DNA of 64,000 nucleotides from Candidatus Dechloromonas phosphorivorans (GTDB lineage Bacteria > Pseudomonadota > Gammaproteobacteria > Burkholderiales > Rhodocyclaceae). The stretch is taken from contig JADJMS010000046.1 of assembly GCA_016709495.1 (NCBI GenBank), positions 124,001 to 188,000 of the forward strand, given 5' to 3'. This document shows positions 25,098-33,919 of this stretch, piece by piece; the first letter of the stretch is position 1; every line of letters begins with the position of its first letter. The position numbers were made by a program, and so were the translations under genes. Below the pieces are notes generated by a model. That model was not told where the DNA came from and ran no database searches. It saw only the letters and a program-made list of their open reading frames with translations.

Positions 25098-25586
25098 CAC
25101 AACTCCAATAAATATTTTTGCAACAGCAGTGCATTGCCGGCTGCTGGGTCCAGCATATAGGGGGCATAGCCGGCGCTTTGATAGGCCGCCATTGCCCGTT
25201 GGTTGTTTGACAGTACTTCCAGCGTGAGTTTGCAGCAACCGAGTTGGCGGGCACGATCTTCCGCCCATTGCAGCAACTGTTGGCCAACACCTTTTCCGCG
25301 CCAGTCGGCATGGACGACTACATCATGAATGTTGAGCAGCGGCTTGGCGGAGAAGGTGGAAAAGCCGGTAAAGCAGTTGATCAGGCCGATAGCCTGGTCT
25401 CCGTCAAAAGCGAGTGCGCCGTGGAAGGTGGGTAATTCTTTGAGCGCATCGCGCAAATGCAATTTGGTGAAATCAGAGAGGCCGCTGCCACCACCCATCG
25501 GGTCGTGGGCGTAATGATCGAGGAGTTTCAGCCAGTCTGAAAAATTGCATCGTTTTGAGGTTGACCGGAACAAACTGAATTTTCAC
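25097..25586 (-). pseudogene. GNAT family N-acetyltransferase, N-terminal frameshift
   Basis: The conserved body is open from 25573 to 25097: SAKPLLNIHDVVVHADWRGKGVGQQLL carries the acetyl-CoA-binding R/QxxGxG/A motif, and LEVLSNNQRAMAAYQSAGY is the second signature. The natural start is GTG at 25586, which overlaps the ubiD stop (GTGA) and gives MKIQFVPVNLK. It then leaves frame near the AAAA run at 25553-25556; removing one A joins the two frames. The substrate is unknown. The overlap with ubiD on one side and the DUF4870 gene on the other argues that the gene is real and the break an error. Confidence 0.75.
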
Positions 25587-27046
25587 AGGCCGAGATCCTG
25601 CCACATCGCATCAACCCGTTTTTTCACGCCCTCATCCATGACAATCGGTCGCCCCCATTCGCGGGTCGTTTCGCCCGGCCACTTGTTGGTCGCGTCGAGG
25701 CCCATCTTGGAACCGAGGCCGGCCACCGGGCTGGCGAAGTCGAGGTAATCGATCGGCGTGTTGTCGACCAGCGTCGTGTCGCGCGTCGCATCCATGCGCG
25801 TCGTCATCGCCCAGATCACTTCCTTCCAGTCGCGGATGTCGATGTCGTCGTCCACGACGATGATGGTCTTGGTGTACATGAACTGGCGCAGGAAGCTCCA
25901 GATGCCGAACATGATGCGCTTGGCGTGGCCGGGGTAGGCCTTCTTGATGCTGACGATGGCCATCCGGTACGAACAGCCTTCTGGCGGCAGGTAGAAATCG
26001 ACAATTTCCGGATACTGCTTTTGCAATAGCGGCACGAAGACTTCGTTGAGCGCGACACCGAGCACGGCCGGTTCATCGGGCGGCTTGCCGGTGTAGGTGC
26101 TGTGATAGATCGGGTTCTTGCGCATGGTGATGCGCTCAATGGTGAATACCGGGAATTCAGCCTGCTCGTTGTAGTAGCCGGTGTGGTCGCCATACGGCCC
26201 TTCGAGCGCCATCTCGCCGGGGTGAATGACACCTTCGAGTACGATTTCAGCCGAAGCCGGCACTTGCAATGCGGAACCGAGACACTTGATCAACTCGGTC
26301 TTGCCACCGCGCAACAGGCCGGCAAACTGGTATTCCGACAGCGAATCCGGCACCGGCGTCACGGCGCCGAGGATCGTCGCCGGATCGCAGCCGAGGACAA
26401 CCGCCACCGGAAAAGGCTGGCCGGGGTTGGCGATCTGGAACTCACGAAAATCCAGCGCCCCGCCGCGATGCGCCAGCCAGCGCATGATCACCTTGTTCGG
26501 GCCGAGCACCTGCTGGCGGTAGATGCCGAGGTTCTGCCGGTTCTTGTGCGGCCCCTTGGTGACGACCAGGCCCCAGGTAATCAGCGGCGCGACGTCGCCC
26601 GGCCAGCAATGCTGGATCGGCAGCTTCGCCAGATCGACATCCTTGCCTTCCCAGACGATTTCCTGGCACGGCGCGCTCGACACGGTTTTTGGCGCCATGT
26701 TCATGACCTGCTTCAAGATCGGCAGCTTGTCCCAGGCATCCTTGAGGCCTTTCGGCGGCTCCGGTTCCTTCAGATAGGCGAGCAGCTTGCCGACTTCGCG
26801 CAAAGCCTGCACCGATTCCTCACCCATGCCCAGCGCCACCCGCTTCGGCGTGCCGAACAGGTTGGCGAGCACCGGAATAGTGTGTCCCTTGGGCTTCTCG
26901 AACAGAATGGCCGGGCCTTCAGCACGCAGCACGCGGTCGCAGATTTCGGTCATTTCGAGGCGGGTATCGACCTCGACGCCGACGCGCTTCAACTCGCCGG
27001 TTTTTTCCAGTTGCGACATGAAGTCGCGCAAGTCGTGGTATTTCAT
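25583..27046 (-). CDS. ubiD: 4-hydroxy-3-polyprenylbenzoate decarboxylase
   Basis: 487 residues, normal length. UbiD removes the carboxylate from the polyprenylated ring in ubiquinone synthesis, using prenylated FMN. Visible landmarks are ALEGPYGDHTGYYNEQAEFPVF, carrying the catalytic Glu-Arg-Glu region, and IIVVDDDIDIRDWKEVIWAM with metal and cofactor contacts. Third codon positions are much richer in G/C than in the GNAT and PilZ genes on either side. ubiA lies 1.4 kb away on the same strand; ubiX is not in the window. Confidence 0.95.
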   Translation of the reverse strand: MKYHDLRDFMSQLEKTGELKRVGVEVDTRLEMTEICDRVLRAEGPAILFEKPKGHTIPVLANLFGTPKRVALGMGEESVQALREVGKLLAYLKEPEPPKGLKDAWDKLPILKQVMNMAPKTVSSAPCQEIVWEGKDVDLAKLPIQHCWPGDVAPLITWGLVVTKGPHKNRQNLGIYRQQVLGPNKVIMRWLAHRGGALDFREFQIANPGQPFPVAVVLGCDPATILGAVTPVPDSLSEYQFAGLLRGGKTELIKCLGSALQVPASAEIVLEGVIHPGEMALEGPYGDHTGYYNEQAEFPVFTIERITMRKNPIYHSTYTGKPPDEPAVLGVALNEVFVPLLQKQYPEIVDFYLPPEGCSYRMAIVSIKKAYPGHAKRIMFGIWSFLRQFMYTKTIIVVDDDIDIRDWKEVIWAMTTRMDATRDTTLVDNTPIDYLDFASPVAGLGSKMGLDATNKWPGETTREWGRPIVMDEGVKKRVDAMWQDLGL

Positions 27047-27082
27047 GGTTTTACCTGAGCCAGCGGTGAGATGCGGAGCACC

Positions 27083-27985
27083 TCAGTGTGCTTCGTCGAC
27101 AATTCTTTGATAGACAAAAGCGGCGAGCGCCATGGCCATGTTCTGGTCCGGCTCGATGAATTGCAGGCCGTGCAGATAGGGCATGTTCGGGTCGCCGTTG
27201 TCGAGCGAGACAGTCCGAATTATGCTGTCGAAGACAATAAAGGATTGAATGTCGCTGACCGTAATTTTGAATTTAACGCTGATCAAGTCGCCCTTTTCAC
27301 CGAGTGCTTGCTTGGCGCGCAATGCACCACCGCCGGTGCTGATATTTATGATTTTTCCCGAGCTGGATTTTGCTTCGCCATCACCTTCCGAACTGATCGC
27401 TGCGATCAATTCGACGTCAATGCGCGAGCCTTTGCGTATTTCCAGCCCACGAACCTCGCGCGGGTAGGAAAGGTGCAGATGGGGGAATGGCACACTGGTT
27501 TGTTTGGCTACCGTGGTTGTGAAAGCATAGGCATTTTGCCCGGAAAAGAAGCGGCAAACGAAGGATTGGCCTTCCTTGAGCATGACAAATTCGCCATCAC
27601 TACCAGGGACGGTGACGATTAGTCCTCTGTTTTTGACGTACCCAATCAGCTTGACTACCAGGCGCGGATCTTCGCTTGATTTCTGCATGGTCAAGGGATC
27701 ACCAATGCGGATTTTTGTCGCATCCAGTGTGGTAATTGTTTCGCGTGAAGCGGGGGCGTCACTTGCTACCGAAGATGACTGGTTGGCAGGGGCGCTACGT
27801 TCATTGACGTTGCGGTACAAGCCGCGCTCAACCAGCAGTTCGCACTGATGAATACTTTCAACTACATAACCGCGCTTCAATAGAAGCCGCCGATTGCCAT
27901 CATAAAAAGGGTGCGCCAGAGGTTTGCCAACCTCAAGATCATTCATGCCAACTTTGACAAATTTCGCTTGCTCATCAATCGCCAC
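27083..27985 (-). CDS. PilZ-domain c-di-GMP-binding protein with YcgR-like N-terminal domain
   Basis: 300 residues. The N-terminal 75 residues resemble a DUF3391-like beta domain (GMNDLEVGKPLAHPFYDGNRRLLLKRGY). A YcgR-type flagellar-brake-like domain follows (about 90-190), then a PilZ domain (from about 195) with the c-di-GMP motif in altered form (RKGSR ... NISTGGGAL in place of RxxxR ... D/NxSxxG). Such proteins tune motility or exopolysaccharide in response to c-di-GMP, fitting the two cyclase genes in this window. It is a single gene between ubiD and a cytochrome gene. Confidence 0.8.
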   Translation of the reverse strand: MAIDEQAKFVKVGMNDLEVGKPLAHPFYDGNRRLLLKRGYVVESIHQCELLVERGLYRNVNERSAPANQSSSVASDAPASRETITTLDATKIRIGDPLTMQKSSEDPRLVVKLIGYVKNRGLIVTVPGSDGEFVMLKEGQSFVCRFFSGQNAYAFTTTVAKQTSVPFPHLHLSYPREVRGLEIRKGSRIDVELIAAISSEGDGEAKSSSGKIINISTGGGALRAKQALGEKGDLISVKFKITVSDIQSFIVFDSIIRTVSLDNGDPNMPYLHGLQFIEPDQNMAMALAAFVYQRIVDEAH

Positions 27986-28049
27986 GATGTTCCCTTGCCC
28001 TATTTCCGTTCATTTCATCAGCTTACCGGAATACTGAATCAAAATGACT

Positions 28050-28472
28050 TTAGCGCGTCCGATAAGAAAGGTGACAGGCAACGCAGGAGCCGGTCAAGCT
28101 GGGTAATAGCGCCAGTGCCTTGTCACGGTCTCCGGTTGCGGCAACTTTGGCGAATTCGCTGGCTGCCTTGTGGCCATCCATGCCGATGCCGTGCATGGCG
28201 GGCGGCATATGCGGGCCGGGGCGCGCATCCATGGGTTTGCTGCGGTGTTTGCCCATCGCTGAAACACCAAATTCCTTTTCGGCAAAAGCGCCGGCTTCCT
28301 TCACTTTGCCAGCGGCCATCAGTGTCAGGACTTCGTTCAGCCCAATCAGGTTGTCGAGCATTTCGGTGCGCAAAGATTCCTGCGCCGGCGCAGGTAACGG
28401 GGCTAGTTGACGTGCATCCTGAGCAAAGACCTGGCTGGCGAACATGGCTGATATAAACAATAGAGTTTTCAT
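28050..28472 (-). CDS. Small periplasmic c-type cytochrome with C-terminal heme site
   Basis: 140 residues from ATG 28472; an upstream frame to 28565 overlaps ubiA and lacks a signal peptide at its start. The signal peptide is MKTLLFISAMFASQVFA. The single heme motif CVACH is nine residues from the C-terminus (SCVACHLSYRTR), the arrangement of the cytochrome c-prime-like four-helix bundles. The partner is unknown. It is 12 bp downstream of ubiA and probably cotranscribed. Confidence 0.8.
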   Translation of the reverse strand: MKTLLFISAMFASQVFAQDARQLAPLPAPAQESLRTEMLDNLIGLNEVLTLMAAGKVKEAGAFAEKEFGVSAMGKHRSKPMDARPGPHMPPAMHGIGMDGHKAASEFAKVAATGDRDKALALLPSLTGSCVACHLSYRTR

Positions 28473-28483
28473 TTGTAGCCTCT

Positions 28484-29359
28484 TCAGGAAAGCAGGAAGT
28501 CGAGCACGATGCCTAAAAAAATGGCCAGCCCGACATAGTTGTTGTGCAAAAACGCCTTGAAGCAAAGCATGCGGTCACGTCCGCGTATCCATGTGTAATG
28601 GACGCCCATGATGCCGGCGGCGACCAGCAAGCCGGCATAGAACGGCCAACTGAAGTGACGCAGGAAACCCAGCCAGCCGATAATACCCAAGGTGATCGCA
28701 TAACAAGCCATGATGGCGGCAACATCAAAACGGCCAAAGGTGATGGCGGCGGTTTTGATGCCGATTTTGAGGTCGTCCTCGCGGTCGACCATGGCATATT
28801 CCGTGTCGTAAGCAATGGCCCAAAAAATATTGGCGAGCAGCAGCCACCAGGCTTCATTGGGCACTGTACCAAGTTGCGCGGCGTAAGCCATCGGAATGCC
28901 GAAGCCGAAGGCAATGCCAAGATAAGCCTGCGGAATGGCCAAAAAACGTTTGGTGAAAGGATAGCTGGCGGCAAGAAACAAGGCGGGGATCGACATCCAG
29001 ATCACCAGCTGGTTACCGAGTAGTAGTACCAGCGCGAAGGCGCATAGCGAAAGGCCGGCAAAGAGCGCAAGTGCTTCCTTGGTGGAAACCTTGCCGGCAG
29101 TGAGCGGGCGCTCCTTGGTACGCTCGACATGGCGGTCAAAATCACGGTCGGCGTAATCATTGATGACGCAGCCCGCCGAACGCATCAGCACCGTACCAAG
29201 AATGAAAATCCACAGCACGACCCAACTCGGGTGTCCGTTGGCAGAAAGCCAAAGTCCCCACAGCGTTGGCCAGAGCAGCAACAAAATGCCGATTGGCTTG
29301 TCGAGCCGCATCAGCTTCTCGTAGAGGTTCAGCTTTTCGGTGATTAAAGACCAGTTCAT
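28484..29359 (-). CDS. ubiA: 4-hydroxybenzoate polyprenyltransferase
   Basis: 291 residues, inner membrane, eight or nine transmembrane segments. The two Asp-rich prenyl-diphosphate sites are present: NDYADRDFDRHVERT and DTEYAMVDREDDLKIG. It attaches the polyprenyl tail to 4-hydroxybenzoate, the step before UbiD in ubiquinone synthesis. It is followed closely by the cytochrome gene. The upstream 90 bp, shared with the end of the LplT-PlsC gene, contain a dispersed repeat. Confidence 0.95.
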   Translation of the reverse strand: MNWSLITEKLNLYEKLMRLDKPIGILLLLWPTLWGLWLSANGHPSWVVLWIFILGTVLMRSAGCVINDYADRDFDRHVERTKERPLTAGKVSTKEALALFAGLSLCAFALVLLLGNQLVIWMSIPALFLAASYPFTKRFLAIPQAYLGIAFGFGIPMAYAAQLGTVPNEAWWLLLANIFWAIAYDTEYAMVDREDDLKIGIKTAAITFGRFDVAAIMACYAITLGIIGWLGFLRHFSWPFYAGLLVAAGIMGVHYTWIRGRDRMLCFKAFLHNNYVGLAIFLGIVLDFLLS

Positions 29360-29395
29360 GCGGCGATTTTACCTTGCAATGCCAAAGCCCTTTGT

Positions 29396-29437
29396 CTGTT
29401 ACACCCCAAGAGTGCTTCCTGCGGGGCGCGGTCGACC
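29396..29437 (+). repeat. Long-form dispersed repeat, copy 1
   Basis: CTGTTAC, then a stretch with CCCC and GGGG arms around GAGTGCTTCCT, then GCGGTCGAC. It matches 38100-38140 at almost every position. It lies between the ubiA start and the end of the LplT-PlsC gene. Its two ends, CTGTTAC and GGTCGAC, equal the halves of the short repeat CTGTTACGGTCRAC. Confidence 0.7.
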
Positions 29438-29449
29438 ATAAAAAATGCC

Positions 29450-31330
29450 TTATTTTTCTGCGCCACGTAACGCCCGAACGATGTTGAACAAGTTGTCCGG
29501 TGTTGCTTCAGACGGGGCGACTGGTATTGCTGCACGCAAAGTGATGCGGGAAAACAGGCCGCGACGGAACGGTGTTTTCATCGCCACGCCATCAATGCGC
29601 GAAAAGAAACTTCCCCACAATCCGCTCAGCGCCAGCGGGATAACGGGCACCGGGTTGTTCGCCAGAATTCGCGAGATGCCGGGGCGGAAGGCTTGCAATT
29701 CGCCATCGCGGGTGATGTTGCCTTCCGGGAAAATGCCGACCAGTTCGCCGGCTGCCAGCGCCTTGCTGACTTCAGCAAAAGCCGCTTCCATCATCGCCGG
29801 GTCTTCCTTGGCCGAGGCAATGGGAATCGCGCCGCAATGACGAAAAATGTAGCTGAGTAGCGGGTATTTGAATATGCGGTGATCCATGACGAAACGTAGC
29901 GGTCGTGGTGAGGCACCCATGATTACGACAGCATCTGCAAAACTGACATGATTGCAGACGATGACCGCTGAACCTTCCTCCGGAATGTTTTCCAGCCCTT
30001 CGCTGCGTAGGCGATAAACAGCGCGGATCATCAGCCAGGCCATGAAGCGCAACAGGAATTCCGGTACCAGACGGTAGATGTAAAGCGCAACCAACGCATT
30101 GGCCAGTGCGGCAATGCCGAACAGCGCCGGGATCGACAAGCCACTACTGAGCAGGGCTGCCGCACCCAGTGCGCCAGTGACCATGAACAAGGCGTTGAGA
30201 ATGTTGTTGGCGGCAATGATCCGTGCCCGATGCGCCGCACTGCTGCGAATCTGGACCAGCGCATAGAGCGGAACGATGAAGAAACCACCAAAAACGCCGA
30301 GCATGACCAGGTCAAAGAGAATGCGCCAAACGGCCGGGATGCCGAGCAAGGCGGCAACGCCCAGCACTTCAGTCGCGAATGGGGTCGCGGGTGACGCAAA
30401 GTTGATATCGATGCCGAATAGCGTCAGGCCAATTGAACCGAAGGGAACCAGACCGATTTCCACGCGGTTGCCGGACATTCTTTCGCAAAGTAGCGAACCT
30501 AGGCCGATGCCCACCGTAAATACCGCCAGCAAAAGCGTTACCGAGCCTTCGCCGCCACCCAGGACATTCTTTGCGTAAGCCGGGAACTGGGCAAGAAACA
30601 GGGCACCATACAACCAGAACCAAGAAATGCCGAGAATGGAAAGAAAGACCGCACGATTCTGGCGAGCAAAGGCAATATTGCGCCAGGTTTCCGTCAGCGG
30701 ATTGAGGTTGACCGTAAGACTCGGCTCTGGCGCCGGTGCAGCAGGTATGCCGCGACTGGTCAGGTAGCCAGCCAAAGCAACCACGAAACCGCCGAGCGCG
30801 ATCCAGGCCGGATGTTCGACCGAACCGGCGAGCAAACCGCCAGCCAGCGTGCCGATCAGGATAGCGACAAAGGTGCCGGCCTCAATCAGCGCATTACCGC
30901 CGACCAGTTCATCTTCATGCAGATGTTGCGGCAGGATGGCGTATTTGACCGGGCCAAAAAGGGTTGAATGCAGGCCGAGCAAAAACAGCGCGCCCATCAA
31001 TAGCGGCAGGCTGTGGACAAAGAAACCCGTCGCGGCAACGCCCATGATGAGCATTTCCAGCACCTTGACCAGCCGTGCCAGCAAGGCTTTGTCGTACTTG
31101 TCGGCGAGCTGTCCGGCAGTTGCTGAAAATAGAAAAAAGGGCAGGATGAAAATCCCGGCCGCCAGATTGGCGAGTAACTCCGGCTTGATTTCAGTCCATT
31201 GCGCCGACTGAAATGTGAGCAGAACGATCAGCGCATTTTTGAACAGGTTGTCGTTAAAGGCACCGAGGAATTGCGTCCCGAAAAATGGGGCAAAGCGACG
31301 GGTTTTCAGAAGTCCGAATTGACCACTCAT
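29450..31330 (-). CDS. Lysophospholipid transporter (LplT-like MFS) fused to a PlsC acyltransferase
   Basis: 626 residues. Residues 1 to about 410 are a 12-helix MFS transporter similar to LplT (starts GLLKTRRFAPFFGTQFLGAFNDNLFKN). About 430-610 is a PlsC-type acyltransferase with NHVSFAD (HX4D) and FPEGNITRDG. It should flip lysophospholipids inward and reacylate them. It is 2 bp downstream of the aas gene, giving a complete lysophospholipid repair pair. In E. coli LplT is separate and the acyltransferase belongs to Aas; here both partners carry one. Confidence 0.88.
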   Translation of the reverse strand: MSGQFGLLKTRRFAPFFGTQFLGAFNDNLFKNALIVLLTFQSAQWTEIKPELLANLAAGIFILPFFLFSATAGQLADKYDKALLARLVKVLEMLIMGVAATGFFVHSLPLLMGALFLLGLHSTLFGPVKYAILPQHLHEDELVGGNALIEAGTFVAILIGTLAGGLLAGSVEHPAWIALGGFVVALAGYLTSRGIPAAPAPEPSLTVNLNPLTETWRNIAFARQNRAVFLSILGISWFWLYGALFLAQFPAYAKNVLGGGEGSVTLLLAVFTVGIGLGSLLCERMSGNRVEIGLVPFGSIGLTLFGIDINFASPATPFATEVLGVAALLGIPAVWRILFDLVMLGVFGGFFIVPLYALVQIRSSAAHRARIIAANNILNALFMVTGALGAAALLSSGLSIPALFGIAALANALVALYIYRLVPEFLLRFMAWLMIRAVYRLRSEGLENIPEEGSAVIVCNHVSFADAVVIMGASPRPLRFVMDHRIFKYPLLSYIFRHCGAIPIASAKEDPAMMEAAFAEVSKALAAGELVGIFPEGNITRDGELQAFRPGISRILANNPVPVIPLALSGLWGSFFSRIDGVAMKTPFRRGLFSRITLRAAIPVAPSEATPDNLFNIVRALRGAEK

Positions 31331-31332
31331 GC

Positions 31333-33474
31333 TTAAACTCCTTCCGCCAGACGCTTGAGCGTCACGTAGTCCGTTTTGCCGGTGCCAAGCAGCGGCAAGG
31401 CTTCAACGCGCTGGATCTTGCGTGGTACCGCCAGTTCCGGCACGCCGGTTGCGCGGGCTTTGGCGGCAAGCAATTCGCGTGAGAGTTCGCCGTCCGTAGT
31501 GAACAAAACCAGTGCCTCGCCCTTGCTGGCATCCGGCTGGCTGGAGACGGCATGGGCCTTGTCCGGTGAAGTGGCCGTAGCCAGTTTTTCGACCACTTCG
31601 AGGCTGACCATTTCGCCTGCAATCTTGGCAAAGCGTTTGACCCGGCCAACGATTTTGACGAAACCATCGTCGTCCAGTTCGACGACATCACCGGTTTCAT
31701 ACCAGCCCTCACCGATGTCCGAAACTGGTGGTTGCAGCACGCCGGGTTGGTCGGATTTGAGGTAACCAGCCATCACATTGGGGCCGCGTACATGCAGAAT
31801 GCCGCCATTGGCGATGCCGGGAACCGGCACCAGGCGATGCTCGATGCCCGGCAGCAAATTGCCGACCGTGCCGGTGCGATAAGCCATCGGCGTATTGACC
31901 GCCAACACGGGGGCGGTTTCGGTGGCGCCATAGCCTTCGAAGATGCGCAGGCCGAATTTCTCGAACCACTGGCTGCGCACCGCTTCGGAGAGCTTTTCGG
32001 CACCGGCGACGACGTAGCGCAGGCGGTAGAAATCGTAAGGATTGGCGAACTTGGCGTAATTGGCGAGGAAGGTCGAGGTGCCGAAAAGCACCGTGCAGCC
32101 ACGGTCGTAAGCCAGTTCCGGAATCACACGGTAATGCAGCGGTGAGGGGTAGAGGAAAAGGCTGGCGCCGTTCAGCACCGGCAACAGCGCCCCGGCAGTC
32201 AGGCCGAAGGAGTGGAAAATGGGCAAGGCATTGAGCACCTTGTCGTAGACCGAGAAATCGATGACTGCCCGAATCTGTGCGATGTTGGCGAGAATGGCAC
32301 GATGCGGCAGCACAACGCCCTTCGGTTTGCCTTCCGAGCCGGAGGTGAACAGGACCACCGCCGCTGCTTCCGGTGAGGTTTCAATTTCGTAAGCGCGCGG
32401 GAAATGGATGGCGTAAAGCATCAGCCACAGCTTGTCGCCCAGACTGACCCGTTCGCGTACATCCTCAAGATAGATCAGTTGGACGCCCTGCAGCCCCGCC
32501 AGCTTGTCAGCCAGTTTGGCTTGTTCGACAAAGGCGCGTGAGGTAACGATGGTGCCGATCACTGCGCCTTCACAGGCCGATTGCATGGCTTCTAGGCCGG
32601 CCGTGTAATTGAGCATGGCCGGTACGCGCTGCCTGGCCGTCAGGCCGAAGATCAGGCCCAGCGTCGGCACCAGATTGGGTAGCAACAGCCCGATCCGTTC
32701 GCCTGGTTGCGAAATGCGTTCGATCTGTCGGCCCAGAACCAGTGCCATTTTCAACAGGTCGTTATAGGAATATTCGATCTGTTTGACATCCTCCAGCAGC
32801 TTGCGCCGGCGACCAAAAATATCGGCGGAGTCGCAAAGTGCAGAGTAAAGCGTTTGCTGCGGACGCGAGGCGAAAATCATTTCCTGCATCAACTTGCGCA
32901 TTGCCTCGCCAGATTTGCGGCGGCGCAGTTTGGCGGTGGCTGCAACAGGCATCGGGAAATGCCGCTCGGGCAAAATGCTCAGGCGAATTTTAGGGAACAG
33001 GGTTTTCGGGTGCTTGCCGGAAAGGCGAGAAAAATAGCTGCGCGAGGCGCCGTCGACCCTAACCGGTACCACTGTTGCACCGGTCTTGGCGGCAACAAAG
33101 GCGGGGCCGTCGTACACCTTCATCAGCGAACCCGTCAGCGTGATCCGCCCTTCCGGGAAGATGACCACCGGGCGGCCGGATTCGATCAGGCGGATGACCT
33201 TTTTCATGGCCATCGGACTGGTCGGGTCGACTGCCAGATACTCCACTTGCGAGAGCAGAATGCGGAAGAAAAAACTGTTGGCAATCGTTGTGTGCACCAC
33301 GAACACCGGATCAATTGGCAGGAACAGACCGATCAACAGGCCATCGAGAAAAGATTGGTGATTGGCGACAATCAGCAAGTGCGGGTGATTGAAATTGGCC
33401 TGGTGCACCCGTACTTCAACGCGAAACAACAACCGGGCCAAGCCACGCAGCAGTGGCCGAAAGAGTTTGCGCAT
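31333..33474 (-). CDS. aas: Bifunctional acyltransferase / acyl-ACP synthetase
   Basis: 713 residues. The N-terminal PlsC domain (1-190) has NHQSFLDG and FPEGRITLTG. The C-terminal adenylate-forming domain (about 220-710) has the P-loop LFTSGSEGKPKGV, EGYGATETAPV and YETGDVVELDDDGFVKIVGRVKRF. It reacylates lysophosphatidylethanolamine in the inner membrane using acyl-ACP made from free fatty acid. Its start overlaps the stop of the upstream ArsR gene by one base, and its end is 2 bp from the LplT-PlsC gene, so the three form one operon. Confidence 0.92.
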   Translation of the reverse strand: MRKLFRPLLRGLARLLFRVEVRVHQANFNHPHLLIVANHQSFLDGLLIGLFLPIDPVFVVHTTIANSFFFRILLSQVEYLAVDPTSPMAMKKVIRLIESGRPVVIFPEGRITLTGSLMKVYDGPAFVAAKTGATVVPVRVDGASRSYFSRLSGKHPKTLFPKIRLSILPERHFPMPVAATAKLRRRKSGEAMRKLMQEMIFASRPQQTLYSALCDSADIFGRRRKLLEDVKQIEYSYNDLLKMALVLGRQIERISQPGERIGLLLPNLVPTLGLIFGLTARQRVPAMLNYTAGLEAMQSACEGAVIGTIVTSRAFVEQAKLADKLAGLQGVQLIYLEDVRERVSLGDKLWLMLYAIHFPRAYEIETSPEAAAVVLFTSGSEGKPKGVVLPHRAILANIAQIRAVIDFSVYDKVLNALPIFHSFGLTAGALLPVLNGASLFLYPSPLHYRVIPELAYDRGCTVLFGTSTFLANYAKFANPYDFYRLRYVVAGAEKLSEAVRSQWFEKFGLRIFEGYGATETAPVLAVNTPMAYRTGTVGNLLPGIEHRLVPVPGIANGGILHVRGPNVMAGYLKSDQPGVLQPPVSDIGEGWYETGDVVELDDDGFVKIVGRVKRFAKIAGEMVSLEVVEKLATATSPDKAHAVSSQPDASKGEALVLFTTDGELSRELLAAKARATGVPELAVPRKIQRVEALPLLGTGKTDYVTLKRLAEGV

Positions 33475-33785
33475 CAGGCATTTTCCTTCAGGTAATTGAG
33501 GACATTGCTGAAGGTGGTTTCCAGCGCCTCACGATTGAGCCAGAACCAGACCTCCTTACCAATTTTTTCGGAGGCGAGTACGCCCGATTCGTGGAGAATT
33601 TTCAGGTGGTGCGAAACGGTCGACCGGGCCAGCGTAGAGACCTCTGCAATCTGCCCGACATTCAAGCGCTCGCCTGGCTCAAACAATAAAAGCATGCGTT
33701 GCCGATGTTCATCGCCGAGAGCTACGAATATCTTTGACATTGCTTGCCACTCAGGCGGGATGGTTTGGCTGTAGTTTTTTGTCAT
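33474..33785 (-). CDS. ArsR-family transcriptional regulator
   Basis: 103 residues. The winged helix contains LNVGQIAEVSTLARSTVSHHLKILHESGVL with the recognition helix, then a wing (IGKEVWFWLN). It has no cysteine, so thiol or metal-Cys sensing of the ArsR/SmtB type is unlikely; the signal is unknown. It is the first gene of an operon with aas and the LplT-PlsC fusion. A perfect inverted repeat directly upstream suggests autoregulation. Confidence 0.85.
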   Translation of the reverse strand: MTKNYSQTIPPEWQAMSKIFVALGDEHRQRMLLLFEPGERLNVGQIAEVSTLARSTVSHHLKILHESGVLASEKIGKEVWFWLNREALETTFSNVLNYLKENA

Positions 33786-33809
33786 GTCGATAATGTTAGT
33801 TATATCGAC
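33786..33809. promoter_or_regulatory. Candidate operator of the ArsR regulator
   Basis: GTCGATA (33786-33792) and TATCGAC (33803-33809) form a perfect 7-bp inverted repeat with a 10-base A/T-rich spacer, beginning one base upstream of the regulator's start codon. A further TATCG half-site follows. Position and symmetry fit a dimeric winged-helix repressor. Confidence 0.5.
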
Positions 33810-33919
33810 GTATCGCTGTCAAGCAGCATTATTGGGTGGAGAAATATCCAATATGGAAACTTTCATAGGCCTTTCTGAATATATACAGAGCGCAGCATAA
33901 GTGAGACATTGATCACATC

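Noticed and set aside
25098..25268. Upstream extension of the DUF4870 protein (57 extra codons)
   Set aside because: It lies within the acetyltransferase gene in another frame; the ATGA overlap at 25095-25098 marks the natural start.
30697..30707. GGTTGACCGTAA in the LplT-PlsC gene as another repeat copy
   Set aside because: Match is limited to about 11 bases in coding sequence and the flanks differ.
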